From positions 23,847 through 87,846 of the forward strand of contig NZ_BMQA01000033.1 of assembly GCF_014647875.1 (NCBI RefSeq): a DNA stretch of 64,000 nt, in the 5' to 3' direction. The notes under the pieces are model-generated. The model saw only the letters and a list, made by a program, of their open reading frames with translations. It searched no databases and was not told the DNA's origin. Shown piece by piece: positions 1 to 7,202 of the stretch. Source of the DNA: Streptomyces brasiliensis. GTDB lineage: Bacteria; Actinomycetota; Actinomycetes; Streptomycetales; Streptomycetaceae. Position 1 is the stretch's first letter. Each line of letters starts with the position of its first letter. Both the position numbers and the translations under genes were made by a program.

Positions 1-94
1 GGGCGCCGGGCGCCCCGCCCCTTCGCCGTCGCTGTGTCGTACGGCGCACCGACCGCGCGTCCCCATCCGCGTGAACGGCCGCTAACCTGCGGGC

Positions 95-862
95 ATGACC
101 GTGAATCTCGAAGTCGCCGAAGGCGTCGGAACGCTGCGCCTGGACCGTCCGCCGATGAACGCGCTGGACGTCGCCACACAGGACCGGCTCAAGGAACTCG
201 CCGAGGAGGCCACGCGCCGCGACGACGTGCGCGCCGTGGTGATCTACGGCGGCGAGAAGGTGTTCGCGGCGGGCGCGGACATCAAGGAGATGCAGAACAT
301 GGACCACACCGCGATGGTCCTGCGCGCCCGCGCCCTGCAGGACTCCTTCACCGCCGTGGCCCGCATCCCCAAGCCGGTGGTCGCGGCCGTCACCGGGTAC
401 GCGCTCGGCGGGGGCTGCGAACTGGCCCTGTGTGCCGACTACCGCATCGCCGCCGACAACGCCAAGCTCGGCCAGCCGGAGATCCTGCTCGGTCTGATCC
501 CGGGCGCCGGCGGTACCCAGCGCCTGCCCCGGCTCGTCGGCCCCTCCAAGGCCAAGGACCTCATCTTCACGGGCCGGATGGTGAAGGCCGACGAGGCGCT
601 CACCATCGGCCTGGTGGACCGGGTCGTGCCGGCCGAAGAGGTGTACACCGAGGCGCACGCCTGGGCCGCGAGGCTGGCGCAGGGTCCGGCGATCGCGCTC
701 CGGGCGGCGAAGGAGGCGGTCGACACCGGGATCGAGACGGACCTCGAGACCGGGCTCGCCGTCGAACGGAACTGGTTCGCGGGCCTGTTCGCCACCGAGG
801 ACCGCGAGCGGGGCATGCGCAGCTTCGTGGAGGAGGGCCCCGGCAAGGCCAAGTTCCTCTGA
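95..862 (+). CDS. Enoyl-CoA hydratase/isomerase (crotonase) family protein
   Basis: A 255-residue crotonase-fold protein of the usual length. The oxyanion-hole segments are visible: AGADIKEM at about residues 59-66 and YALGGGCELA at about 102-111. Glu109 (in GGGCELA) and Glu129 (in GQPEILLG) stand 20 residues apart, as the two catalytic glutamates do in classical enoyl-CoA hydratase, followed by IPGAGGTQRLPR. This supports a true hydratase of fatty-acid beta-oxidation or a related CoA-thioester pathway in the cytoplasm. Substrate length cannot be read from sequence. It stands alone with no beta-oxidation partner next to it, and a 275-bp gap follows. Confidence 0.93.
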   Translation: MTVNLEVAEGVGTLRLDRPPMNALDVATQDRLKELAEEATRRDDVRAVVIYGGEKVFAAGADIKEMQNMDHTAMVLRARALQDSFTAVARIPKPVVAAVTGYALGGGCELALCADYRIAADNAKLGQPEILLGLIPGAGGTQRLPRLVGPSKAKDLIFTGRMVKADEALTIGLVDRVVPAEEVYTEAHAWAARLAQGPAIALRAAKEAVDTGIETDLETGLAVERNWFAGLFATEDRERGMRSFVEEGPGKAKFL

Positions 863-1137
863 GGATTTCCGCCGAAGTCCTTGCAATTGACGCGATGTCT
901 GATCCGGGTCCCTCGATGGGGCGGTTTATGGGAGCCTTAAAGCACCCTTAAGCCTGCCTTGTCGAGGAGGCCTGTCGATTGCCCGGAAGCGAGACATCTC
1001 CGCAGGTCGGCGGGGCCGCGGACGGCCCTGAAATGCCGTCGGCATATGCCGATCGGAGCCGGCGCGACGAAACGTTCCGGGGGGTGGATTCCTCCGGAAC
1101 GGCCCCGGAGCCCGCGCAGGGCGTCCATGATGGGGGC

Positions 1138-1641
1138 ATGGCGGGGCTGGAGGGCATCGAACAGCCGCGGGGACACAGCCGTGCGACCGCGGCGCGATGG
1201 TCGCCCGCAGTCGAGGACGAACGGGCGCTCAGGGCACTGGAGTTGTTCGGCAACCCGACCGAGGCGGAGGTCCCGCTGCCGTCCCGCCCCGAGTCCGCCG
1301 CCACCGCCCGCCGGCTCGCCCAGGTCGTCGTCCTGCGCCACTGGGGGCTCACCCCCAAGCTCACCGAGGACGCCGTCTTACTCGTCTCGGAACTCGTCGG
1401 CAACGCCGTACGGCACACCGGCGCCCGGGTCTTCGGCCTCCGCATGCGCCGCCGCCGCGGCTGGATCCGCTTCGAGGTCCGCGACCCCTCGCGCGGGCTG
1501 CCGTGTCTGATGCCGGTCCAGGAACTGGACGTCAGCGGCCGGGGTCTGTTCCTGGTGGACAAGCTGTCCGACCGCTGGGGCGTGGACCTGCTGCCGCGCG
1601 GCAAGACGACGTGGTTCGAGATGCGGGTCCCCGATCGGTGA
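1138..1641 (+). CDS. HATPase-fold ATP-binding regulator (anti-sigma type) with a TTA codon
   Basis: A 167-residue protein with a GHKL/HATPase fold of the RsbW/SpoIIAB-like type common in Streptomyces. The N box is SELVGNAVRHT (Glu85, Asn89) and a glycine-rich SGRGLFLVDKLSDRWG segment follows. Such single-domain kinases usually bind anti-sigma-antagonists or sigma factors; the partner is unknown. I chose the ATG at 1138. A TTG at 979 behind a good GAGGAGG ribosome site is in frame and would add 53 poorly conserved-looking residues. Leu81 is encoded by TTA (1378-1380), very rare in this window, which suggests dependence on the bldA tRNA. Confidence 0.82.
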   Translation: MAGLEGIEQPRGHSRATAARWSPAVEDERALRALELFGNPTEAEVPLPSRPESAATARRLAQVVVLRHWGLTPKLTEDAVLLVSELVGNAVRHTGARVFGLRMRRRRGWIRFEVRDPSRGLPCLMPVQELDVSGRGLFLVDKLSDRWGVDLLPRGKTTWFEMRVPDR

Positions 1642-1733
1642 GGGCCGTGAACCCTCTTCGGCTTCGCTGAGCGCGACTCGAGAATGTCCCTCAAATGGGG
1701 CAATCGTATGTTTTCCTGCTTATTGCGTCTTAA

Positions 1734-2528
1734 ATGGTGCGCGTGACCACGACCGACCGCCGCGGGGCGTTGCGCGCGGGTGCCGGGCTCGTCGTCGGTG
1801 GCGCCCTCGGCGCAGGATGCTCACCGGCCATCGACCCCGCCGCCCGGCCCACCGCCGCGCGAGCGCCCTCCCGCACCCCGGCGCGCGCCACCGCGCTCGC
1901 CGCCCCCGCACCCCGCGCCTTCCCCCGGCAGCCCGGCCAGATCACCCACGGCCCCCGCGACCGCCCCCGCGTCGCCCTCACCTTCCACGGCCAGGGCGAC
2001 CCGGCCATCGCCAAAGACCTGCTCACCGCGGCCGAGAAGCACGGCGCCCGCGTCACCGTGCTCGCCGTCGGCAGCTGGCTCGACGAACAGCCCGGCATCG
2101 CCCGCCGTATCCTCGACGGCGGCCACGACCTGGGCAACCACACCCAGCGGCACATCGCCGTCAACACCCTGTCCGAGTCCGGCGCCCGCGCCGAGATCAC
2201 CGGGTGCGCGGACCGCCTGCGGCGGCTCACCGGCTCCATCGGCACCTGGTTCCGGCCCTCCCGCGCCCCGACCGCCACCCCGCTCGTCGCCCGGCTGGCC
2301 CGCGCCGCGGGCTATCCGCACGTGCTGTCGTACGACGTCGACTCGCTCGACTACACCCGGCCCGGGGCCGGCGCCGTCACCCGCAAGATCCTCGCCGAGG
2401 TACGCAACGGTTCCGTGGTGAGCCTGCACTTCGGCTACGCGGACACGGTCACCGCCCTCCCCGCCGTACTCCAAGAACTCGACCGCCGTGGACTGCGCGC
2501 GGTCACCACCACGGAGCTGCTGAGCTGA
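1734..2528 (+). CDS. Polysaccharide-deacetylase-fold lipoprotein with altered NodB motif 1
   Basis: A 264-residue protein with an N-terminal twin-arginine-like stretch (DRRGALRAGAGLVVGGALG) running into a lipobox, GALGAGC, so probably a membrane-anchored lipoprotein outside the cell. The rest resembles a NodB homology domain: GNHTQRH matches the His-x-x-x-His metal motif, WFRPSRAP the third motif, and VSLHFG the last. Motif 1, normally TFDD, reads TFHGQGDP, so the usual Asp pair is missing. It could be inactive, use other ligands, or be a sugar-binding relative. GTG starts at 1737 and 1743 are also possible; no clear ribosome site is seen. The stop overlaps the next start by one base, so the two genes are likely co-translated. 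Confidence 0.82.
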   Translation: MVRVTTTDRRGALRAGAGLVVGGALGAGCSPAIDPAARPTAARAPSRTPARATALAAPAPRAFPRQPGQITHGPRDRPRVALTFHGQGDPAIAKDLLTAAEKHGARVTVLAVGSWLDEQPGIARRILDGGHDLGNHTQRHIAVNTLSESGARAEITGCADRLRRLTGSIGTWFRPSRAPTATPLVARLARAAGYPHVLSYDVDSLDYTRPGAGAVTRKILAEVRNGSVVSLHFGYADTVTALPAVLQELDRRGLRAVTTTELLS

Positions 2529-3715
2529 TGCAACCCCAACACGCCGCCCGCGTCCTGGCCGCAGGCGCTGCCCTCGCCGCCCTGACGCTGCTGTCCGCGT
2601 GCAGCAGCGACGTCCGCCACCGCGCGAACGAGGCCCTCGCCAGCCCGGCACCCGTCAAGCCCCCGAACAAGGGGCGGGTCGTCGACGGGCTGCCCGGGAT
2701 GCCGCCCGTGCTCGACCCGTCCGACGTCTACGCCGCCGACCGCCCCAATCGGCTGTCCCCGGTGGTCAAGGGCTTCCCCTCCCGCGTCTACGTCCCCAAC
2801 ACCAACTCCAACACGGTCTCGGTGATCGACCCGGCGACGTACAAGGTCGTCGAGACCGTTCCCGTCGGCACCCAGCCGCAGCACGTCGTCCCCTCCTGGG
2901 ACCTGAAGACGCTGTGGGTCAACAACGACCGGGGCAACAGCCTCACCCCCATCGACCCCAGGACCGGCAAGACGGGCAAGCCGGTCTCCGTGCACGACCC
3001 GTACAACCTGTACTTCACGCCCGACGGCAAGTACGCCGTCGTCATGGCCTCCCTCGACCGCGAACTCGTCTTCCGTGACGCGCACACCATGAAGCGCGTG
3101 AAGACCGTCCCGGTCAGCTGCTCCGGCGTCAACCACGCCGACTTCTCCCTGGACGGCCGCTACTTCATCGTCTCCTGCGAGTTCAGCGGCGAGATCCTCA
3201 AGGTCGACACCGCGATGATGAAGGTCGTCGCCCAGGAGAAACTCCCGTTCCAGGGGGCGATGCCGCAGGACGTCAAGGTCTCGCCCGACGGCAGGCGCTT
3301 CTACATCGCCGACATGGTGGCCAACGGGCTGTGGATCCTGAACGGCGACACCTTCGCCAAGCCCACGTTCCTCGCCACCGGCAAGGGTGCTCACGGCCTG
3401 TACGTCAGCCGCGACTCCCGCGTGATGTACATCTCCAACCGGGGCGAAGGCACCATCTCCCTCTTCGACTTCGCCCAGAACCGGCTCGCCACCAAGTGGC
3501 ATCTGCCCGGCGGCGGCAGCCCCGACATGGGCGGCGTCTCGGCGGACGGCAAAGTCCTGTGGCTGTCGGGCCGTTACAACTCCGAGGTGTACGCCCTCGA
3601 CACCCGCACCGGCACCCTGCTGGCCCGCATCGCGGTCGGCAGCGGCCCGCACGGACTCGCCGTCTACCCGCAGCCGGGCCGCTATTCGCTCGGGCACACG
3701 GGCGTCTTCCGTTGA
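2528..3715 (+). CDS. YncE/YVTN-type beta-propeller lipoprotein
   Basis: A 395-residue protein with a signal peptide and lipobox (LTLLSACSS), so predicted as an exported lipoprotein. Repeats of the YVTN type are visible, such as VYVPNTNSNTVSVIDPATYK and MYISNRGEGTISLFD, consistent with a seven-bladed propeller. These proteins commonly bind partners or cell-wall components; no catalytic motif is visible. The ATG overlaps the stop codon of the deacetylase-fold gene (TGATG), a translational-coupling arrangement that suggests joint action at the envelope. The true function is unknown. Confidence 0.85.
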   Translation: MQPQHAARVLAAGAALAALTLLSACSSDVRHRANEALASPAPVKPPNKGRVVDGLPGMPPVLDPSDVYAADRPNRLSPVVKGFPSRVYVPNTNSNTVSVIDPATYKVVETVPVGTQPQHVVPSWDLKTLWVNNDRGNSLTPIDPRTGKTGKPVSVHDPYNLYFTPDGKYAVVMASLDRELVFRDAHTMKRVKTVPVSCSGVNHADFSLDGRYFIVSCEFSGEILKVDTAMMKVVAQEKLPFQGAMPQDVKVSPDGRRFYIADMVANGLWILNGDTFAKPTFLATGKGAHGLYVSRDSRVMYISNRGEGTISLFDFAQNRLATKWHLPGGGSPDMGGVSADGKVLWLSGRYNSEVYALDTRTGTLLARIAVGSGPHGLAVYPQPGRYSLGHTGVFR

Positions 3716-3740
3716 GAAAGGGCGACTTGAGCGCGGGGGC

Positions 3741-4373
3741 CTAGGGGGCGAGGAACAGCGCCTCCGCCCCCGCAGGCAGGTAGCCCGCCGCCTGGAACGC
3801 CCGCATGCTGCGGGCATTCCCCGGTGAGACCTGCGCCCACAGCGGCTCGCCCGCGAGATGCCGGGCGGCCGTGACCAACAGCCGCCCAAGTCCCCGGTGC
3901 CGCACCGCCTCGTCCACCTCCACCGACACCTCGAGGCGTCCGGCCACCCCGCGCCCCAGCACCACCACGCCACCGTCCGCCGCCCACGCGCGCACGTCGT
4001 CGCGCCGCCGCCGCGCGTACGCGATCCGGGAGTGGGCGGGGTCGCTGATCTCCGTCAGCGCGAGCGGCGGCGCGCCGGGCAGGGGAGCGGCGGTCAGCAG
4101 CGCGTCGATCGTGTCGTGCCGGCGGCCCGTGCGCGCCAGGAAGGCCATGAGGAAGCGGGGGTTCATGGTCGCGGCCAGCGCGTCGCAGTCGGCCGCGCGC
4201 AGCGTCTCGCGCACCCAGGCGGGGTCCTCGTCGGTGAACACGACCGAGTGCGCGGTGAAGGACAGCACGCCCGCGTCCCGGTCCGAGGGCTGTGGCACCA
4301 CGGTCGTACCGCCGTCAGCGGGCGGGAAGACACCGCGCACCGCCGCGTCGAGAATGTCCCGCAAAGTCTCCAC
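3741..4373 (-). CDS. GNAT family N-acetyltransferase
   Basis: About 210 residues with a GNAT domain at the C-terminal end: VEVDEAVRHRGLGRLLVTAA has the acetyl-CoA-binding R/Q-x-x-G-x-G/A pattern (RHRGLG), followed by the typical VSPGNARSMRAFQAAGY. The open frame extends further upstream, but an AAGGAG ribosome site (complement of 4381-4386) points to one of two tandem GTG codons; I use the second (4373), with 7-nt spacing. It is transcribed divergently from the MerR gene, whose promoter lies directly upstream, so it may be a target of that regulator. The substrate is not identifiable. Confidence 0.8.
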   Translation of the reverse strand: METLRDILDAAVRGVFPPADGGTTVVPQPSDRDAGVLSFTAHSVVFTDEDPAWVRETLRAADCDALAATMNPRFLMAFLARTGRRHDTIDALLTAAPLPGAPPLALTEISDPAHSRIAYARRRRDDVRAWAADGGVVVLGRGVAGRLEVSVEVDEAVRHRGLGRLLVTAARHLAGEPLWAQVSPGNARSMRAFQAAGYLPAGAEALFLAP

Positions 4374-4384
4374 CACGGCGCTCC

Positions 4385-4415
4385 TTGAGTCTCCACCCAC
4401 TGGAAGGCCCAGACT
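4385..4415 (+). promoter_or_regulatory. MerR-type promoter/operator with 19-bp spacer
   Basis: A -35 element TTGAGT (4385-4390) and a -10 element CAGACT (4410-4415) are separated by exactly 19 bp. That over-long spacing is the hallmark of promoters that MerR proteins remodel. The spacer carries an imperfect dyad, CTCCA-N5-TGGAA (4391-4405). The expected transcription start falls at about 4421-4423, on the ATG of the MerR gene, so the mRNA would be leaderless. The ribosome site of the divergent GNAT gene overlaps the -35. Confidence 0.65.
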
Positions 4416-4422
4416 CGCAGAC

Positions 4423-5334
4423 ATGATCGACGACGGCACCGGACTTTTCACCATCGGCGAGCTGGCGCGCGCCACCGGTCTCACGGTGCGCACCATCCGC
4501 TACTGGTCCGACGAGGGCGTGCTGACCCCCGTGGCCCGTTCCGCGGGCGGCTACCGGCTCTACGACGCCGAGTCCGCCGCCCGTCTGGAGCTCATCCGCA
4601 CCCTGCGCGAACTGGGCCTCGGCCTGGACGCGGTCCGTGAGGTGCTGGCGGGCGAGACGACGGTGGCAGAGGTCGCGGCCGCGCACGTGGCCGCCCTTGA
4701 CGCACAGATCCGCTCGCTGAAGGTGACCAGGGCGGTGCTGTCGACCGTGGCGAAACGCGGCGCGACCGCGGAGGAGATGACCCTGATGAACAAACTGGCA
4801 CGGCTGTCGGCCGCCGAGCGGCGGCGGATCGTGGAGGAGTTCGTGGAGGAGATGTTCCACGGACTGGACACGGCGGACCCGGACATCCGCGAGCGCATGC
4901 GCACCTCCGCGCTCTCGCTGCCGGACGATCCGACGCCCGAGCAGGTCGACGCCTGGGTGGAGCTGGCCGAGCTGATCCAGGACCCCGAATTCCGGGCTCA
5001 GATGCGGCAGGCGGCCGAGTTCAACGCCGCCGACCGGGGGCACGAGACGCCCGCCGGCGCGTCCATGTGGTTCTTCAAGCGGCTGGTCGAGCTGGTGGGG
5101 CGGGCCCGTGAGAAGGGGATCGCCCCCGAGGCGCCCGAGGCCGACCGGGTGCTGGCGGACCTGCTCGGCACCGCCGACCGGGCCGCCGTACTCGCCCGTA
5201 TGAAGGCGTCCCACAACGTACGGCTCGCCCGCTACCGCGAGCTGCTGGCCAGCCTCAAGGGAACGGCCGCGCCCGCGCACGAGGAGGACTTCGCGTGGGT
5301 GGTCGCTGCACTGGAGGCGCGCGCGGGCCGTTAA
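4423..5334 (+). CDS. MerR family transcriptional regulator
   Basis: A 303-residue regulator. The N-terminal winged HTH is clear: FTIGELARATGLTVRTIRYW, then VARSAGGYRLYD, at about residues 8-50, followed by a dimerisation helix to about 115. The remaining 180 or so residues form a helical effector domain with no cysteine cluster, so an organic ligand or antibiotic is more likely than a metal. The start is set by the ATG lying at the predicted transcription start of its own MerR-type promoter; there is no ribosome site, consistent with a leaderless message. It probably autoregulates and may control the divergent acetyltransferase gene. Confidence 0.9.
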   Translation: MIDDGTGLFTIGELARATGLTVRTIRYWSDEGVLTPVARSAGGYRLYDAESAARLELIRTLRELGLGLDAVREVLAGETTVAEVAAAHVAALDAQIRSLKVTRAVLSTVAKRGATAEEMTLMNKLARLSAAERRRIVEEFVEEMFHGLDTADPDIRERMRTSALSLPDDPTPEQVDAWVELAELIQDPEFRAQMRQAAEFNAADRGHETPAGASMWFFKRLVELVGRAREKGIAPEAPEADRVLADLLGTADRAAVLARMKASHNVRLARYRELLASLKGTAAPAHEEDFAWVVAALEARAGR

Positions 5335-5394
5335 TCTGACCTGCGTCAGCAGGCCAGAACGGCATGAGCAACACGAACAAAAAGGGGCGGATCG

Positions 5395-5607
5395 GTGGCG
5401 GACATCGAGGAAGCACGCAAGCAGTTCCAGCGGATCGATGCGGACGGTGACGGGTTCATCACCGCCGCCGAGTTCAAGTCCGCCCTCGCCCAGGGTGGCG
5501 ACTGGAACGTCACCGAGTCGGTGGCCGAGACCATCATCGCGCAGCGGGACCTCAACGACGACAAGGTCCTGTCGTTCGACGAGTTCTGGGCGTACCTGAG
5601 CAAGTGA
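5395..5607 (+). CDS. cabB: Small EF-hand calcium-binding protein (calmodulin-like)
   Basis: A 70-residue cytoplasmic protein made almost entirely of two EF-hands. Loop 1 is DADGDGFITAAE (Asp15, Asp17, Asp19, Glu26), a textbook calcium loop. Loop 2 is DLNDDKVLSFDE (Asp52, Asn54, Asp56, Glu63), with Lys instead of the usual Gly at position 6 but ligands intact. It starts with GTG. From memory it resembles CabB, a two-EF-hand protein described in S. coelicolor; the symbol rests on that recollection. A very stable hairpin begins at its stop codon. Confidence 0.85.
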   Translation: MADIEEARKQFQRIDADGDGFITAAEFKSALAQGGDWNVTESVAETIIAQRDLNDDKVLSFDEFWAYLSK

Positions 5608-5656
5608 CACGACCGCGACGGGGGGTGTCCGGCCGGACACCCCCCGTCGTCGTGTC
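5606..5656 (+). terminator. Very stable stem-loop after the EF-hand gene
   Basis: A perfect 32-bp palindrome (5617-5648) is flanked by an outer 8-bp stem (5606-5613 with 5649-5656), leaving a 3-nt bulge on one side only. The structure starts at the stop codon of the EF-hand gene. There is no T-run, as is usual for Streptomyces terminators. It probably ends transcription of the small gene and shields the downstream oxidoreductase gene. Confidence 0.75.
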
Positions 5657-5759
5657 CTGCGCCCCGAAGGCCACCCGATTGCCGGAGTCCCGGAATACAC
5701 CTTTGTGTGCCGGGGCTGACGCCTCTCCCAGAAGCATGCGTATGCCGGAAGGGTCTGTC

Positions 5760-6446
5760 ATGAAGATCGGCATCATCGGCGCGGGCAACATCGGCGGCAA
5801 TCTGACGCGCCGGCTCACCGTGCTCGGCCACGACGTCTCGGTGGCCAACTCACGCGGCCCGCACACCCTCACCGACCTCGCCCAGGAGACGGGCGCGACC
5901 CCCGTCCCGGTCGGGGAGGCGGCGCGCGGCGCGGAGGTCGTCGTGGTCACGGTCCCTGTGAAGGCGGTACCGAACCTGCCGTCCGGCCTGCTGGACGGCG
6001 CGGCCGACGACGTCGTCGTGATCGACACCGGCAACTACTACCCGCGCGAGCGGGACGGCCGTATCGCCGGGATCGAGGACGACGGGATCACCGAGAGCCG
6101 CTGGACGGAACAGCAGATCGGCCACCCGGTCGTCAAGGCCTTCAACGGCACCTTCGCCCAGGACATCCTGGAACGCCCCCGCCCGGCCGGCGACCCCGAC
6201 CGCATGGCCCTCCCGGTGGCCGGCGACGACGCGGCGGCGAAGGCGAAGGTCCGAGCCCTGATCGACGAACTCGGCTTCGACACGGTCGACTCCGGCGGCA
6301 TCGCCGACTCCTGGCGCCAGCAGCCGGGCACGCCGGTGTACGGCCTCCGCGAGGGAGTGGCCGGAGTGACCAAGGCCCTCGCAGAAGCCTCCCCGGAACG
6401 CCCGGCGGACTTCCGGGGTCAGCCCACCACACGTTCCGCGACCTGA
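5760..6446 (+). CDS. NADPH-dependent F420 reductase-like oxidoreductase
   Basis: A 228-residue protein with an N-terminal Rossmann motif, GIIGAGNIGGNL, and a following basic/polar segment (VANSRGP) typical of NADP-binding F420-dependent oxidoreductase-like proteins (the YdcA/Fno group). VKAFNGTFAQDI fits the conserved mid-region of that family. The ATG at 5760 is preceded by GGAAGGG; the open frame continues upstream only through the terminator hairpin. Whether it uses F420 or another acceptor cannot be decided here. It converges on the lysozyme gene with a 14-bp gap. Confidence 0.8.
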   Translation: MKIGIIGAGNIGGNLTRRLTVLGHDVSVANSRGPHTLTDLAQETGATPVPVGEAARGAEVVVVTVPVKAVPNLPSGLLDGAADDVVVIDTGNYYPRERDGRIAGIEDDGITESRWTEQQIGHPVVKAFNGTFAQDILERPRPAGDPDRMALPVAGDDAAAKAKVRALIDELGFDTVDSGGIADSWRQQPGTPVYGLREGVAGVTKALAEASPERPADFRGQPTTRSAT

Positions 6447-6460
6447 AACCGCCCTGTGCG

Positions 6461-7018
6461 TCAGCCTTCCTCGGCCCACTCGCGCAGGGCGGCCTTGTCC
6501 GCGAAGGCGGCCACGTTCTTGTCGTGCGGGTCGCTCGTGTACTGGTGGAAGCGCCACTTGGCCTTGATGCGGGGCTTGCCCGCGGTGACGTAGTCGGCGA
6601 TCCAGAGGCCGTCCCCGGCGTACGAGGTGACGTCGACGTTCAGCCAGTAGTTGCGGTTCGCGTACAGCAGGACCTTGTGGCTGGGGCGGAGGTCCTTCAC
6701 CTTGCGGATGAACAGGTCCTTCTCCGCGTTCGTCGCGTGGGTTCCCTCGCTCGTCGTCTCCCAGTCGACGGCGAGGATGTCGCCCGCCTTCTCGGGGGCG
6801 TGCTTGACGAAGTACTCGGCCTGGGCCGTGAGGTTGCCGGGCCAGAGGAAGTGGTAGAAGCCGACGACCAGTCCGGCGTCGCGGGCCGTCCTGGTCTGGG
6901 CGCTGAGTCGTGGGTTGACGTACGAACGGCCCTCGGTCGCCTTGATGAAGACGAAGGAACTGCCGTCCGTGTCGTAGTCGGTGGGCTGGTAAGCGCTCAC
7001 GTCGATGCCGTGCAGCAT
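6461..7018 (-). CDS. GH25 lysozyme-like muramidase without signal peptide
   Basis: A 185-residue single GH25 domain. GIDVSAYQ at the N-terminus carries the first conserved Asp, FVFIKATEG follows, and LAVDWETT holds the Asp-x-Glu catalytic pair characteristic of Chalaropsis-type lysozymes. The C-terminal part (LWIADYV, RFHQYTSD) completes the barrel. It should cleave the MurNAc-GlcNAc bond of peptidoglycan. The family is normally secreted, but this protein begins directly with MLHGIDVSAY and has no signal sequence or wall-binding module, so it may act inside the cell, be released by lysis, or use an unusual export route. Confidence 0.88.
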   Translation of the reverse strand: MLHGIDVSAYQPTDYDTDGSSFVFIKATEGRSYVNPRLSAQTRTARDAGLVVGFYHFLWPGNLTAQAEYFVKHAPEKAGDILAVDWETTSEGTHATNAEKDLFIRKVKDLRPSHKVLLYANRNYWLNVDVTSYAGDGLWIADYVTAGKPRIKAKWRFHQYTSDPHDKNVAAFADKAALREWAEEG

Positions 7019-7103
7019 GCGGGTACTTCCCGAAGTGTCAGTGGGGTGACAGGAGTTGACTCTTGTATGCCCCGTATCCGCCGTCTCAGCACTCGACGGG
7101 TGC

Positions 7104-7137
7104 GCTGAGGGCGAGCACGTACGTGCTCGCCCTCAGC
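7104..7137. terminator. 34-bp perfect palindrome, probable terminator
   Basis: A perfect inverted repeat without a spacer, centred on ACGTACGT. It lies 66 bp downstream of the stop of the large secreted protein gene (minus strand) and upstream of the lysozyme gene. It probably ends transcription of the large gene; no T-run is present. Confidence 0.65.
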
Positions 7138-7202
7138 CAAGGCCTCGTGCGCCGGACAGGACGCTCAGGAGTCGGTCCGCAGAGGCCGCATGCTGGTGAC
7201 GG

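Noticed and set aside
979..1137. A 53-residue N-terminal extension of the HATPase regulator from TTG 979
   Set aside because: The ribosome site is good, but the residues look unstructured and the ATG at 1138 gives a normal family length. I keep it only as an alternative.
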